From Alphaproteobacteria bacterium (GTDB lineage: Bacteria; Pseudomonadota; Alphaproteobacteria; UBA6615): a stretch of 42,894 nucleotides of DNA. The notes beneath the pieces were generated by a model that ran no database searches, was not told the DNA's origin, and saw nothing but the letters and a program-made list of their open reading frames with translations. Of the stretch, positions 1-9,991 are shown piece after piece. Position 1 is the first letter of the stretch. Each line of letters begins with the position of its first letter. The position numbers and the translations under genes were made by a program. The stretch is taken from contig QIGO01000003.1 in assembly GCA_003230015.1 (NCBI GenBank), positions 1 to 42,894 of the forward strand. The letters run 5' to 3'.

Positions 1-898
1 CCAGATCGAACCCTTTCAGCAGCGCCAGCTGCTGCAACATCACCGGCCCCTGCCCCCAGGGCCCGGTCTTGCAGACCCGATACCCCTCATAATCGTATGT
101 CGCCGGCGCCTCATAGCCGGCCGTCCATTTTTCCAGATCTTTGCGTGTCAGCAGACCGCCATGGGCCGCGCCTGAACTGTCGAGAAACACGTTCTCTGCG
201 CAAAATCGCTCGATGATTTCGGCGATGGGCCCCTTATAGAAATAGCGCCGCGCCGCATCGATCTGCGCCACTCTGTCTCCGCCGGCCGCCTCCGCGGCCT
301 CGACGACCCGGCCATATGTCGCCGCCAGCACCGGGTTTCGAAACAACGCATTGGCTTTTGGCAAATCGCCGCCAGGCCGGTAGATCGCCAGAGAACTGGG
401 CCAGGCGGCCTCGAACAGCGGCATCACCGCTTCGATCGCGTTGGCCACGGCCGGCAGCATCGGATAGCCCCGTGCCGCGTAGGAAATCGCCGGCGCTAAA
501 ACCTGCCCGAGGGTCAGGGTGCCATAATCCCGCAACAGCACACACCAGGCATCGAACGCCCCCGGAACCACGGCCGGCAACAGACCCGTCCCCGGCACAT
601 GTTCCAAACCAAGACCGCGAAAATAGCCGATCGTCGCCGCTTCCGGCGCCACGCCCTGACCGCATAGCACCTTGGGCCCGTCCTCGCGCGCACTATGGAA
701 GATGATCGGCACATCGCCCGCCGGACCGTTCAAATGCGGCTCGACGATCTGCAGCACAAACCCGGTGGCGACGGCGGCATCGAAGGCATTGCCGCCGGCC
801 TCCAACATCGACATGCCGGTCGCCGAGGCCAGCCAATGGGTCGAGGTCACCGCCCCGAAGGTGCCGCGCAGTTCCGGGCGGGTCGTAAAGTTCACCAT
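1..898 (-). CDS. gamma-glutamyltransferase family protein (partial, C-terminal half outside window)
   Basis: About 299 N-terminal residues are present, and the reading frame runs off the left edge. The start reads MVNFTTRPELRGTFGAVTST and continues with ASATGMSMLEAGGNAFDAAV, the typical N-terminal GGT pattern (G-G-N-A-x-D-A-A). Further on come the NGPAGD segment and a PGAFDAWCVLL stretch, both usual in the large subunit. Family members are Ntn hydrolases of about 530 residues that cleave gamma-glutamyl bonds after autoprocessing at a Thr. That Thr lies beyond this window, so activity cannot be judged. The ATG overlaps the TGA of the upstream dehydrogenase by 7 bp, which suggests co-translation. 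No signal peptide is visible, so this is more likely a cytoplasmic YwrD-like member than a periplasmic glutathione hydrolase. Confidence 0.85.
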   Translation of the reverse strand, partial: MVNFTTRPELRGTFGAVTSTHWLASATGMSMLEAGGNAFDAAVATGFVLQIVEPHLNGPAGDVPIIFHSAREDGPKVLCGQGVAPEAATIGYFRGLGLEHVPGTGLLPAVVPGAFDAWCVLLRDYGTLTLGQVLAPAISYAARGYPMLPAVANAIEAVMPLFEAAWPSSLAIYRPGGDLPKANALFRNPVLAATYGRVVEAAEAAGGDRVAQIDAARRYFYKGPIAEIIERFCAENVFLDSSGAAHGGLLTRKDLEKWTAGYEAPATYDYEGYRVCKTGPWGQGPVMLQQLALLKGFDL

Positions 899-1788
899 TC
901 TGCATTCCCGCGCACCATCTTGATAATGCCCGAAAAATCGAGCCCCGCGTGACCTTCCTCGACAAACCGTTCGTAGAGATCCCGCGCTTGCGTCCCCAGA
1001 GGTATCGCGGCCCCGGCACTGGCCGCCGCCTGCCCCGCCAGCCGCAAATCTTTCAGCATCATCGCCGCGGTAAAGCCCGCCTCGTATTCCCTGTTCGCGG
1101 GCGAAGCCGGCACCGGTCCCGGTATCGGACAATTGCTGGTCAGCGCCCAGCAAGAGCCCGAGGAACGGCTCGAGATTTCAAACAACACCGCCCCGTCCAA
1201 CCCCAACCGTTCGGCCAGGCAGAACGCCTCCGCCACCGAGATCATCTGAATGCCCAGCATCAGATTATTGCACAGCTTCGCCGCCTGTCCGCTGCCCGGC
1301 CCGCCGGCATGCACCACTGTCTTACCCATGCCAAAGAGCAGCGACCGCCCGCGCTGATAGGCCTTCTCCGACCCGCCCGCCATGAAAGTCAGCGTCCCCG
1401 CGCCGGCCCCCGTCACGCCCCCCGAAACCGGCGCGTCCAGCATCCCATGACCACTGGCCTCGGCGGCTTTGTGCACCGTCCGCGCGGTATCCACATCGAT
1501 GGTCGAGCAATCGATGAACAATCGGTCCCTGGCGCTCTGCTCAAACAGCCCGTCCTTGCCCAGATAAACGCTTTCCACATGGCTTCCCGCCGGCAGCATG
1601 GTGATCGCCACGTCACAGCCGGCCACGGCGTCAGCCATATTTTCAGCCGCCACAACCCCATTCACGCTCGCGGCCAGGACCGCTGCGCCGGACAAGTCGA
1701 AACCGCGCACCTCATGCCCCGCCTTGACCAGGTTCGCCGCCATCGGCCCGCCCATATTGCCCAATCCCAAGAACCCGACCCTGGCCAT
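892..1788 (-). CDS. mmsB: 3-hydroxyisobutyrate dehydrogenase
   Basis: This NAD-dependent beta-hydroxyacid dehydrogenase of 298 residues would oxidise 3-hydroxyisobutyrate to methylmalonate semialdehyde in valine catabolism. The N-terminal Rossmann signature is VGFLGLGNMGGPMA (residues 4-17). The substrate loop DAPVSGG lies near residues 118-124, and the catalytic Lys is K171 in GSGQAAKLCNN. Length matches the family (about 295). The start ATG follows GAGGTG by a few bases, and that Shine-Dalgarno overlaps the stop of the upstream hydrolase, leaving 8 bp between the genes. The neighbouring hydrolase makes exactly this enzyme's substrate, which favours 3-hydroxyisobutyrate over tartronate semialdehyde or other family substrates. 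Confidence 0.9.
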   Translation of the reverse strand: MARVGFLGLGNMGGPMAANLVKAGHEVRGFDLSGAAVLAASVNGVVAAENMADAVAGCDVAITMLPAGSHVESVYLGKDGLFEQSARDRLFIDCSTIDVDTARTVHKAAEASGHGMLDAPVSGGVTGAGAGTLTFMAGGSEKAYQRGRSLLFGMGKTVVHAGGPGSGQAAKLCNNLMLGIQMISVAEAFCLAERLGLDGAVLFEISSRSSGSCWALTSNCPIPGPVPASPANREYEAGFTAAMMLKDLRLAGQAAASAGAAIPLGTQARDLYERFVEEGHAGLDFSGIIKMVRGNAEW

Positions 1789-1796
1789 CGATCACC

Positions 1797-2834
1797 TCAC
1801 GTGAATTGCAGCTCTTCTTCGAGCGGCGCGAAATAGGCGTCCAGCGCGCCGTCGGACACGGCATCGAGACTTGGCGGCTGCCACCGGGGTTTGTGATCTT
1901 TGTCCACCAGGACGGCCCGCACCCCCTCGTAGAAATCCGGCGCCGCCATGCAACGCTGACAGAGCCTGAAATCCATCCGCATAACCTCTTCAAAATCCAG
2001 CTCCGCCGCCTCATGCATTTGCCGAAATGTCAGTGCCAGGCTCAGGGGCGAGCGTGTCCGCAACAAAGCGGCGGTTTCCCTTGCCCAATCGCTGTTCGTT
2101 TCATCCAGCGCCGCCACAATTTCAGCCACGCTGCCGGCGCCGAAACAGCGGTCGATCTCCGGTCTTAGCGCTTCCAGTTGCCCCGGCGTGTCCGGTAAGG
2201 CCTCGCCCAGCACGCCGCCAATGCCGGCATCGCTCTTGTCCGCCACCGCCAGCCTGTCCACCAGCCCGGCCAAATCGCCGCTGTTCATATAATGGGTCGC
2301 CAAGCCGGCATACAAACAATCCGCCGCCCCAATTCGCCCCCCTGTCAGGGCCAGATAGAGGCCCACGCGCCCCGGACAACGGGGCAGGAAATAGCCCGCC
2401 CCAATATCGGGAAACAGGCCCAGCGCGGTCTCGGGCATGGCCAACAGGGTCCGTTCTGTGACCACCCGGTGCGAGCCATGCACGCTCAGACCCGCACCGC
2501 CGCCCATCACCACGCCATCCATCAGCGCGATATAGGGTTTACCCAAGCGAAAAATGGTTTGATTCAGCCTGTATTCGGCATAATAGAAGTCGCGGCCCAC
2601 CGCCGCACCTTTGCCCGCGTGATAGAGCGACCTGACATCGCCGCCGGCGCAAAACGCCCGCTCGCCGGCCCCGCACACAACGACGGCCTCGATCGCCCGG
2701 TCAAGCGCCCAGCGGTCCAGCACCGCCTTGAAAGCCAAGGCCATCTCAAGATTGAGCGCATTCAAGGCCCGCGGCCGGTTCAACCTGACAAGCCCCAGCC
2801 CGTCGCGCGCCTCAAACAGAATTTCGCCGCTCAT
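1797..2834 (-). CDS. 3-hydroxyisobutyryl-CoA hydrolase (enoyl-CoA hydratase superfamily)
   Basis: This crotonase-fold protein of 345 residues matches the HIBCH subgroup length rather than the roughly 260 residues of enoyl-CoA hydratases. The N-terminus has the LNRPRALNALNLEM motif. The oxyanion-hole region is CAGGDVRSLY, and GVVMGGGAGLSVHGSHRV, MPETALGLFPDIGAGYFL and the later DFYEGVRAVLVDKDHKPRW segment are all typical of HIBCH. The reaction hydrolyses 3-hydroxyisobutyryl-CoA to the free acid for the next enzyme. It is the middle of a tight minus-strand run: 9 bp after the DUF2807 gene and 8 bp before the dehydrogenase. The acyl-CoA dehydrogenase upstream supplies the unsaturated CoA ester, but no separate enoyl-CoA hydratase is in view. 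Confidence 0.9.
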   Translation of the reverse strand: MSGEILFEARDGLGLVRLNRPRALNALNLEMALAFKAVLDRWALDRAIEAVVVCGAGERAFCAGGDVRSLYHAGKGAAVGRDFYYAEYRLNQTIFRLGKPYIALMDGVVMGGGAGLSVHGSHRVVTERTLLAMPETALGLFPDIGAGYFLPRCPGRVGLYLALTGGRIGAADCLYAGLATHYMNSGDLAGLVDRLAVADKSDAGIGGVLGEALPDTPGQLEALRPEIDRCFGAGSVAEIVAALDETNSDWARETAALLRTRSPLSLALTFRQMHEAAELDFEEVMRMDFRLCQRCMAAPDFYEGVRAVLVDKDHKPRWQPPSLDAVSDGALDAYFAPLEEELQFT

Positions 2835-2843
2835 CCCCTCTGC

Positions 2844-3467
2844 CTACCTGACTTGAATACGCGCTGCGCCGCCAAGCGCCATCTGCTGAATTCGCGACGG
2901 ATTGCCATAAACATCCACATTGCCGCTGCCGCTTACCTGAACCGACACGGCCTCGCTTGCATATACAACGACATCGCCGGCCCCCACCACGCTCACCTCG
3001 ACGGTCTCGCACACTAGATATTCCGCATCCACATCGCCACTACCTTTGATCTCCACCGACAGGCCGCCGCAGTCGCCGATAAGACGTGCATCCCCCGCGC
3101 CGCTGATGACCAACGCCAAGTCTCCACGGCTTATCCCATCCATGGAGATGTTCGAAGCACCCCGCAGCACGACCCGCTCCAAGACGGGCACGGTTATCCA
3201 CAGCGCCGCGGGCCGGTCGAATACGTGTCCAATTGTCGAAACCCGTAACTCACCATCCACCACCCGCGTCTCGATCCGCTCTAGACGAGACTGTTCGGTT
3301 TCAACAATCACCGACTGAGCCTGCCCCGCATTGACCACGATGTCGAAGGCGCCATCAACCACCATTCTGTCGAAGGGCGGCAGCTCGCGCGGCTGCTCCG
3401 CCCCGATCGCCGATCCGCTCATGCCCAATACCAGCACGCCCAAGACCATCCCTGTCCACAATTTCAT
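2844..3467 (-). CDS. secreted DUF2807 (head GIN domain) protein
   Basis: A 207-residue protein begins with a Sec signal peptide: MKLW, then a hydrophobic stretch ending near SAIGA. The mature part is the DUF2807 'putative auto-transporter adhesin, head GIN' fold, a right-handed beta-solenoid. Its repeating short strands include FDRMVVDGAFDIVV, LRGASNISMDG, ISGAGDARLIG, IKGSGDVDAEY, VVGAGDVVVYA and VSGSGNVDVYG. The ATG at 3467 is preferred because GGAGGG lies 4 bases upstream; a GTG at 3479 is in frame but has no such site. The family has no agreed biochemical role. Its place between two CoA-pathway genes is odd and may just reflect a shared transcript. Periplasmic or surface location is inferred from the signal peptide. 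Confidence 0.82.
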   Translation of the reverse strand: MKLWTGMVLGVLVLGMSGSAIGAEQPRELPPFDRMVVDGAFDIVVNAGQAQSVIVETEQSRLERIETRVVDGELRVSTIGHVFDRPAALWITVPVLERVVLRGASNISMDGISRGDLALVISGAGDARLIGDCGGLSVEIKGSGDVDAEYLVCETVEVSVVGAGDVVVYASEAVSVQVSGSGNVDVYGNPSRIQQMALGGAARIQVR

Positions 3468-3584
3468 CCGGCCCTCCACATTTTCAAAAAATATTTATAT
3501 CCAGTAACTTAGACCCGACTCCAAAGCCACCTCACAGCCCGGGTTATCTCGCAAATACCCGGCGCAAAGCGTTGATTTCTTGGC

Positions 3585-4724
3585 CTATTCTGCCAGCAGT
3601 TCACGCGCTATGATAACGCGCATAATCTCATTCGTACCCTCTAGGATCTGATGCACCCGTAAGTCCCTGACAAAGCGTTCGATGGGATAGTCACGCAGAT
3701 AGCCGTAGCCGCCATGCAACTGCAACGCGTCGTTCGCCACCCGGAATCCCACATCGGTGGCGTAGCGCTTGGCCATGGCGATAGCCATCGGCGCCTGAGG
3801 ATCATTTTGGTCCAGCAGCCACGCCCCCCGCCACACCATCAGGCGCGCCGCCTCCAGTTCCGTCGCCATGTCGGCCAGCCGGAATTGCAGCGCCTGAAAG
3901 GCCGCCAGTGGCTGACCGAACTGCTTACGCTCGATCATATAGGCCCGCGTCGCCTCCAGGCACGCCCGCGCCCCGCCCAGGGAACAGGCGGCAATATTCA
4001 GCCGTCCACCGCCCAGAGCCTTGAGCGCGATGCCAAAACCCTCCCCTTCGCCACCCAACCGATTGCCTGTCGGAACCCGGCAATTCTCGAAGATCACCGC
4101 CGAGGTCGGCTGGCTGCGCCACCCCATCTTTTCTTCATGTTTGCCGAAACTCAGCCCCTCGCAGCCGCGCTCCACCAGCACGCACGAGATACCCTTCGCC
4201 CCCGGCCCGCCGGTCCGCACCATGCAAGCATACAGATCCGACGACGGCCCGCCGGAAATAAAGGCCTTGCTGCCATTGATGTTGTAATGATCTCCATCCG
4301 CCTGCGCCCGGGTCTTCAGGGCCGCCGCATCGGAACCGGCGTTGGCTTCGGTCAGGCAATAGCTTGCCATGATCTTCATACTGGTCAGGGCCGGCAGCCA
4401 GCGCCCCCGCTGGTCTTGATCGCCGAAGGTATCGACCATCCAAGCGACCATATTGTGAATCGATAGATAGGCGGCGGTGGAAGGACAGGCCGCCGCCAGC
4501 TCCTCGAAGATCAGCACGCTATCCAGCCGCGAAAGACCGCTCCCGCCATGGTCGGGATCGCAGCAAATGCCGGCCAGGCCCAGCCCCGCCGCCTGCCGCA
4601 ATGTGTCGATTGGAAAAATCTGCTCCGCATCCCACCGTGCCGCATGGGGCGCCATCTCGGCCTGGGCGAATGCCCGCACGGTCTCTTGAAAGGCCCGCTG
4701 CTCCTCATTGAGTGCAAAATCCAC
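3585..4724 (-). CDS. acyl-CoA dehydrogenase, isobutyryl-CoA dehydrogenase type
   Basis: A FAD-dependent acyl-CoA dehydrogenase of 379 residues. Visible landmarks are the N-terminal helical domain (FALNEEQRAFQETVRAFAQ), the flavin/substrate motif YCLTEANAGSDAAAL and the C-terminal LQLHGGYGYLRDYPIERFVRD. Near the end is HQILEGTNEIMRVIIAREL, where the E of EGTNEIMR sits at the catalytic-base position of short-chain members. I chose the GTG at 4724 because AAGGAG lies 9 bases before it; an upstream GTG at 4751 is possible. Co-location with 3-hydroxyisobutyryl-CoA hydrolase and 3-hydroxyisobutyrate dehydrogenase points to isobutyryl-CoA as substrate (ACAD8-like). This is contextual, since short and branched-chain dehydrogenases look alike. 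The 117 bp downstream gap precedes the DUF2807 gene. Confidence 0.88.
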   Translation of the reverse strand: MDFALNEEQRAFQETVRAFAQAEMAPHAARWDAEQIFPIDTLRQAAGLGLAGICCDPDHGGSGLSRLDSVLIFEELAAACPSTAAYLSIHNMVAWMVDTFGDQDQRGRWLPALTSMKIMASYCLTEANAGSDAAALKTRAQADGDHYNINGSKAFISGGPSSDLYACMVRTGGPGAKGISCVLVERGCEGLSFGKHEEKMGWRSQPTSAVIFENCRVPTGNRLGGEGEGFGIALKALGGGRLNIAACSLGGARACLEATRAYMIERKQFGQPLAAFQALQFRLADMATELEAARLMVWRGAWLLDQNDPQAPMAIAMAKRYATDVGFRVANDALQLHGGYGYLRDYPIERFVRDLRVHQILEGTNEIMRVIIARELLAE

Positions 4725-4955
4725 GCTAAGTGTCTCCTTTTGGCCGAGCACTGCCGGATCATAACGGCCCGGCGACCATGGGCATAATGCGCCTTTTCGG
4801 GCCTGAAGACCGCGCCGCGTTTCGAATTTTCGTTGACACTAGGGCTGGCCGTGGCCTTTCTAGACCCCTGTCCTTATCTGGACATACGGCGAAATATGGC
4901 TCGGAACGCGGGTGAGCGTGCCCGGAACAAGATCAAAGGACGGAGAAGGCGAACG

Positions 4956-6242
4956 ATGACCAGCAGCAATCCGGAAACATTGGCTCTTCATGCGGGCTAT
5001 CGTGCCGATCCCACGACCGGGGCGGTGGCGGTGCCCATTTACCAGACCACCAGCTACCAGTTCCGCGATACCGAGCACGCCGCCAACCTCTTCGCCCTTA
5101 AGGAAATGGGCAATATCTATACCCGCATCATGAACCCCACCACCGACGTGCTGGAGCAGCGCATGGCCGCCCTCGATGGTGGTGTCGCCGGACTGGCCCT
5201 GGCCTCCGGTCAGGCCGCTTCCCTGCTGGCGATTCAGAACCTTGCCCGTGCCGGCGACAATTTCGTCAGTTCCACCGACCTTTATGGCGGCACCTGGAAC
5301 CTCTTCAACAACACCATGCGCGATATCGGTATCGAGGTACGTTTTGTCGATCCCGGCGACCCCGAGGCTTTCCGTCGCGCCACCGATGAGCGCACCCGCG
5401 CCTATTATGCCGAAACCCTGCCCAACCCTAAGCTCAATGTCTTTCCCATCAGCGAGGTCGCCGAGATCGGCCGCGAGCTAGGTGTGCCCTTGATCGTCGA
5501 CAACACCGCCGCCCCTCTTATATGCCGGCCCTTCGACCATGGTGCGGCTGTCATCGTCTATTCCAGCACCAAATATATCGGTGGCCACGGCAATTCCATC
5601 GGCGGGCTGATCATCGACGGCGGTAATTTCGATTGGGAGGGCAACGCCGCACGCTTCCCCACCCTGACCGAGCCCGATCCCAGCTACCATGGGGCGGTCT
5701 GGACCGAGGCTGTGAAGCCCCTTGGCCCCATCGCCTACATCATCCGCATCCGCGTCGCTCTATTGCGCGATATGGGCGCGGCCATGAGCCCCTTTAACGC
5801 CTTCATGTTCATTCAGGGGCTGGAGACCCTGCCCCTGCGTATTGAGCGTCACTGCACCAATGCCAACAGGGTTTGCGCCTTCTTGAGCGAGCATCCAAAG
5901 GTCGAAAAAGTCATCCATCCCCGTCTCCAGACCGGCGAGATGCGACGCCGCGCCGACACTTATCTCAAGGGCGGATTTGGCGGCCTGGTCGGTATGGAGC
6001 TGGCCGGCGGCGTCGATGCCGGCCGTAAATTTATCGACAACCTTGAGCTGCTATACCATGTCGCCAATATCGGCGACGCCCGCAGCCTGGCGATCCACCC
6101 GGCGAGCACGACCCACAGTCAGCTCTCCCAAGAGGAACAACTGGCCACCGGTGTCACGCCGGGATATGTGCGTCTGTCGGTGGGTATCGAACATATCGAT
6201 GACATCATCGCCGACATCGACCAGGCGCTGTCGAAGGTCTAG
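4956..6242 (+). CDS. metY: O-acetylhomoserine aminocarboxypropyltransferase/sulfhydrylase (Cys/Met metabolism PLP enzyme)
   Basis: A PLP enzyme of 428 residues that would condense O-acetylhomoserine with sulfide to give homocysteine in direct-sulfhydrylation methionine synthesis. The N-terminus ETLALHAGYRADPTTGAVAV and YQTTSYQFRDTEHAANLF are typical of MetY. The PLP lysine is in YSSTKYIGGHGNSIGG, and HPASTTHSQLS near the C-terminus is a substrate-binding segment of the family. The ATG at 4956 follows a purine-rich AAGGACGGAGAAGG region, and the residue-level match starts here. An in-frame open extension to 4833 has no family similarity. The gene is divergent from the acyl-CoA dehydrogenase across 231 bp, where I found no SAM riboswitch. 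MetY-like enzymes using O-succinylhomoserine or cysteine remain alternatives. Confidence 0.9.
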   Translation: MTSSNPETLALHAGYRADPTTGAVAVPIYQTTSYQFRDTEHAANLFALKEMGNIYTRIMNPTTDVLEQRMAALDGGVAGLALASGQAASLLAIQNLARAGDNFVSSTDLYGGTWNLFNNTMRDIGIEVRFVDPGDPEAFRRATDERTRAYYAETLPNPKLNVFPISEVAEIGRELGVPLIVDNTAAPLICRPFDHGAAVIVYSSTKYIGGHGNSIGGLIIDGGNFDWEGNAARFPTLTEPDPSYHGAVWTEAVKPLGPIAYIIRIRVALLRDMGAAMSPFNAFMFIQGLETLPLRIERHCTNANRVCAFLSEHPKVEKVIHPRLQTGEMRRRADTYLKGGFGGLVGMELAGGVDAGRKFIDNLELLYHVANIGDARSLAIHPASTTHSQLSQEEQLATGVTPGYVRLSVGIEHIDDIIADIDQALSKV

Positions 6243-6244
6243 AG

Positions 6245-8027
<1,783 letters not shown>

Positions 8028-8044
8028 GACGCGCTCCTATCTAA

Positions 8045-8069
8045 GATCCTATCGCGTCAGGATAGTATC
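8045..8069 (-). promoter_or_regulatory. operator-like dyad over the putative -10 of the peroxiredoxin gene
   Basis: The 25 bases form an imperfect inverted repeat with 9 bp arms, 8 of 9 paired, of the form GATcCTATC-N7-GATAGtATC. On the minus strand the hexamer TACTAT lies inside it, 16 bases downstream of TTGTTG, giving a weak but plausible sigma-70 type promoter. A dyad covering a -10 element fits a repressor site. The peroxide-detoxifying product suggests redox control. Which regulator binds (Rrf2, OxyR, PerR or another) cannot be told from this sequence, and no regulator gene is adjacent. Confidence 0.5.
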
Positions 8070-8130
8070 ATCCTGCCTCTTTGCAACAACAGACAAGAGC
8101 CGTGATCGCGCGACTGTGTAGAGCGCCGCG

Positions 8131-8895
8131 CTACGGGCCAATGAACGCCTCGATCACGCCATTGAACGCCGCCGGATTTTCGATATTCGCCAAATGCCCG
8201 CACCCGTCGAGGCAGACATACCGGGCGTTGGCAATCTTGCCGGCCATGCGCGCCATCATCGCGGCGGGCGCATTGCGGTCATGCTGGCCCGCCAACACCA
8301 GCGTCGGCGCGGCGATGGCACTCAATGTGTGCCGCTGATCGAATGTCACGATCAAACGAATGGCATCGGCGAACGCCTCTGTCGGCACGCGTTTAATCGA
8401 CGCGACGGCCGTGGCCAGTCCCGCCGGGTCGCAATCCGGCCCCACCAGACCCCGCACCACCTCCGGCCCGAAATCGGCGAGTGTCCGCCCGGCCTCGATA
8501 GGTGCCAACCGTTGCTGCACGAAGGATTGTTGCCAATCCCCATCGGGCCGGCCGAAGGAAGCGCTGGTCGCCGACAGTACCAGGCTCTCCAGCCGTTCCG
8601 GGTAACGCACGCAAAAGACCTGCGCGATCATGCCGCCGATGCTGTGCCCCACCAGATGCACCCGCTCAAGGCCGTGCGCGTCCAGCAAAGTTTTTAGCGC
8701 CGCCGCCAGGCCATCCCAACTATCCGGCGCCACCCCGCCGTCATGACCGGGCATGGTCCAGGCCAGGGCCAACCGCGCTCGGCCGAAATAGTCCAGTTGC
8801 GGCTGCCAGATGCTGGCATCGCTGCCAATGCCATGGAGAAAGACAATAGCCGGCTCGCCTTCGCCGGCACTGAGCGAGTTCGCTACCTGGCTCAT
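8131..8895 (-). CDS. alpha/beta hydrolase coupled to the NicX-like dioxygenase
   Basis: A 254-residue alpha/beta hydrolase. It has the oxyanion HGIG motif near residue 21, nucleophile S85 in LVGHSIGGM, an acid in LAGQHDRNAP and the catalytic His in DGCGHLANIENP. The start ATG at 8895 overlaps the TGA of the upstream gene in an ATGA arrangement, which fixes the start and indicates translational coupling. General resemblance is to the 3-oxoadipate enol-lactonase/carboxylesterase group. In the known nicotinate pathway the ring-opening dioxygenase NicX is followed by the alpha/beta hydrolase NicD, which deformylates N-formylmaleamate. By context this protein may do an analogous step, but sequence similarity to NicD itself was not evident to me. 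Confidence 0.82.
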   Translation of the reverse strand: MSQVANSLSAGEGEPAIVFLHGIGSDASIWQPQLDYFGRARLALAWTMPGHDGGVAPDSWDGLAAALKTLLDAHGLERVHLVGHSIGGMIAQVFCVRYPERLESLVLSATSASFGRPDGDWQQSFVQQRLAPIEAGRTLADFGPEVVRGLVGPDCDPAGLATAVASIKRVPTEAFADAIRLIVTFDQRHTLSAIAAPTLVLAGQHDRNAPAAMMARMAGKIANARYVCLDGCGHLANIENPAAFNGVIEAFIGP

Positions 8896-9938
8896 GCAAG
8901 TTCGCCTTGCAGAACACCCTCGACCACCACCGGCCGGTCGTCCAGTGCCACGGTGCAATTGCGCAGGGGCAGATCGAAATGGCCCAGCGTATGCCGTCCG
9001 GCCGTCTCGTTGGCGCCGGTCGAGTACAGAAAATTACCCGCGAACGCGCGCAACTCCGTACCGTTGCAATCCGCCTTGTCATACATCGCCATCGCCTCCC
9101 AGCGCGCCCCTGGGTTCATGCCCCATCCCACATGGCTGACCCCATAGGCCTCGCGGTCTCCCCAGGCGGCGAAATATTGCCGCATCAAATCCCCATCGAG
9201 CCCTTCACCCTCGATCGACACCACATAATCATCCTCGATCCGCAAGGTGACGGGAGTCTCCAGATAGCGCTTAAATGTAAGATTGGCGTCTCCCGGTGCC
9301 AGTACCAGAGTCCCGTTGACGCTGCCCGCCCGCGGGAAACACAGACACAGCCCGCCCGGCCAATGGGCCACTTGCCCCGGCCGGTCGGCAAAACCGAACA
9401 CCCCGGCCGCCGGGCAGTCGCTCACATTGATGGTAAGGTCGGTCCCCGCCGCCGATACGACTGTCATCCGCCGCGCCTTTTTGAGCATCTTCGCGCCGGC
9501 CAGAACTTTCGGTTTCAGTGCCGGGTCCGGCACCAGCCGTTCCAGCGCTTCGGGATGTTCGTTGCTGATCATCAGCACCCGCGCCCCGTCCCCCACGATC
9601 TCCGGCAGTTCGGCGGCATGCAGCAGCCCTTCGACGGTCAAATCCACCACCAGCCCCGCACCGGCGAGCGCCTTCACCACCGGGGCCAAGCCTGCCAGCG
9701 CGTTTGACGCCCCCGTCGAGCGCACGGGCACCGGGGCGACCTGTGGCGGTGTCGGTACCACCACATGGAACCACCGCGCCCCAAGCCTCGCCAGAGCCAA
9801 CTCGGTGAGTTGCACATTCAGCATCCGCGACTGGGTCTCGGAAAGAATCGCCACCGCTTCACCCTCGGCGACCGCACTCAGCCGCAGGGTCTCGGCAAAA
9901 CAGCCGATCCACTTATCCTCGATCCGATCCCCGCGCAT
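8892..9938 (-). CDS. 2,5-dihydroxypyridine 5,6-dioxygenase (NicX)-like metalloenzyme
   Basis: A 348-residue protein whose second half closely follows what I recall of Pseudomonas putida NicX. Shared segments include GFADRPGQVAHWPGG, NGTLVLAPGD, YGVSHVGWGMNPGARWEAM, GNFLYSTGANE and GHFDLPLRNC. NicX is a mononuclear non-heme Fe(II) extradiol-type dioxygenase of the aminopeptidase-T-like fold, with two His and one Asp as ligands. Here the H of VSHVGWG and the H and D of GHFDLP match those positions. The real substrate could be a dihydroxypyridine or another N-heterocycle. No nicotinate hydroxylase, maleamate amidohydrolase or maleate isomerase genes are in the window. It is translationally coupled to the following hydrolase. 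Confidence 0.75.
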   Translation of the reverse strand: MRGDRIEDKWIGCFAETLRLSAVAEGEAVAILSETQSRMLNVQLTELALARLGARWFHVVVPTPPQVAPVPVRSTGASNALAGLAPVVKALAGAGLVVDLTVEGLLHAAELPEIVGDGARVLMISNEHPEALERLVPDPALKPKVLAGAKMLKKARRMTVVSAAGTDLTINVSDCPAAGVFGFADRPGQVAHWPGGLCLCFPRAGSVNGTLVLAPGDANLTFKRYLETPVTLRIEDDYVVSIEGEGLDGDLMRQYFAAWGDREAYGVSHVGWGMNPGARWEAMAMYDKADCNGTELRAFAGNFLYSTGANETAGRHTLGHFDLPLRNCTVALDDRPVVVEGVLQGELA

Positions 9939-9991
9939 GCAAGCCCCCCGTGCTGCCAGACCGCCAGTCTAACAAGGGAGCCGCCCGCTGC

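Noticed and set aside
4752-4955. Possible SAM riboswitch in the metY leader.
   Set aside because: I looked for SAM-II and related motifs expected before alphaproteobacterial metY and found neither the conserved pseudoknot sequences nor the pairing. A TTGACA at 4833-4838 has only a weak -10 partner, so I do not call a promoter either.
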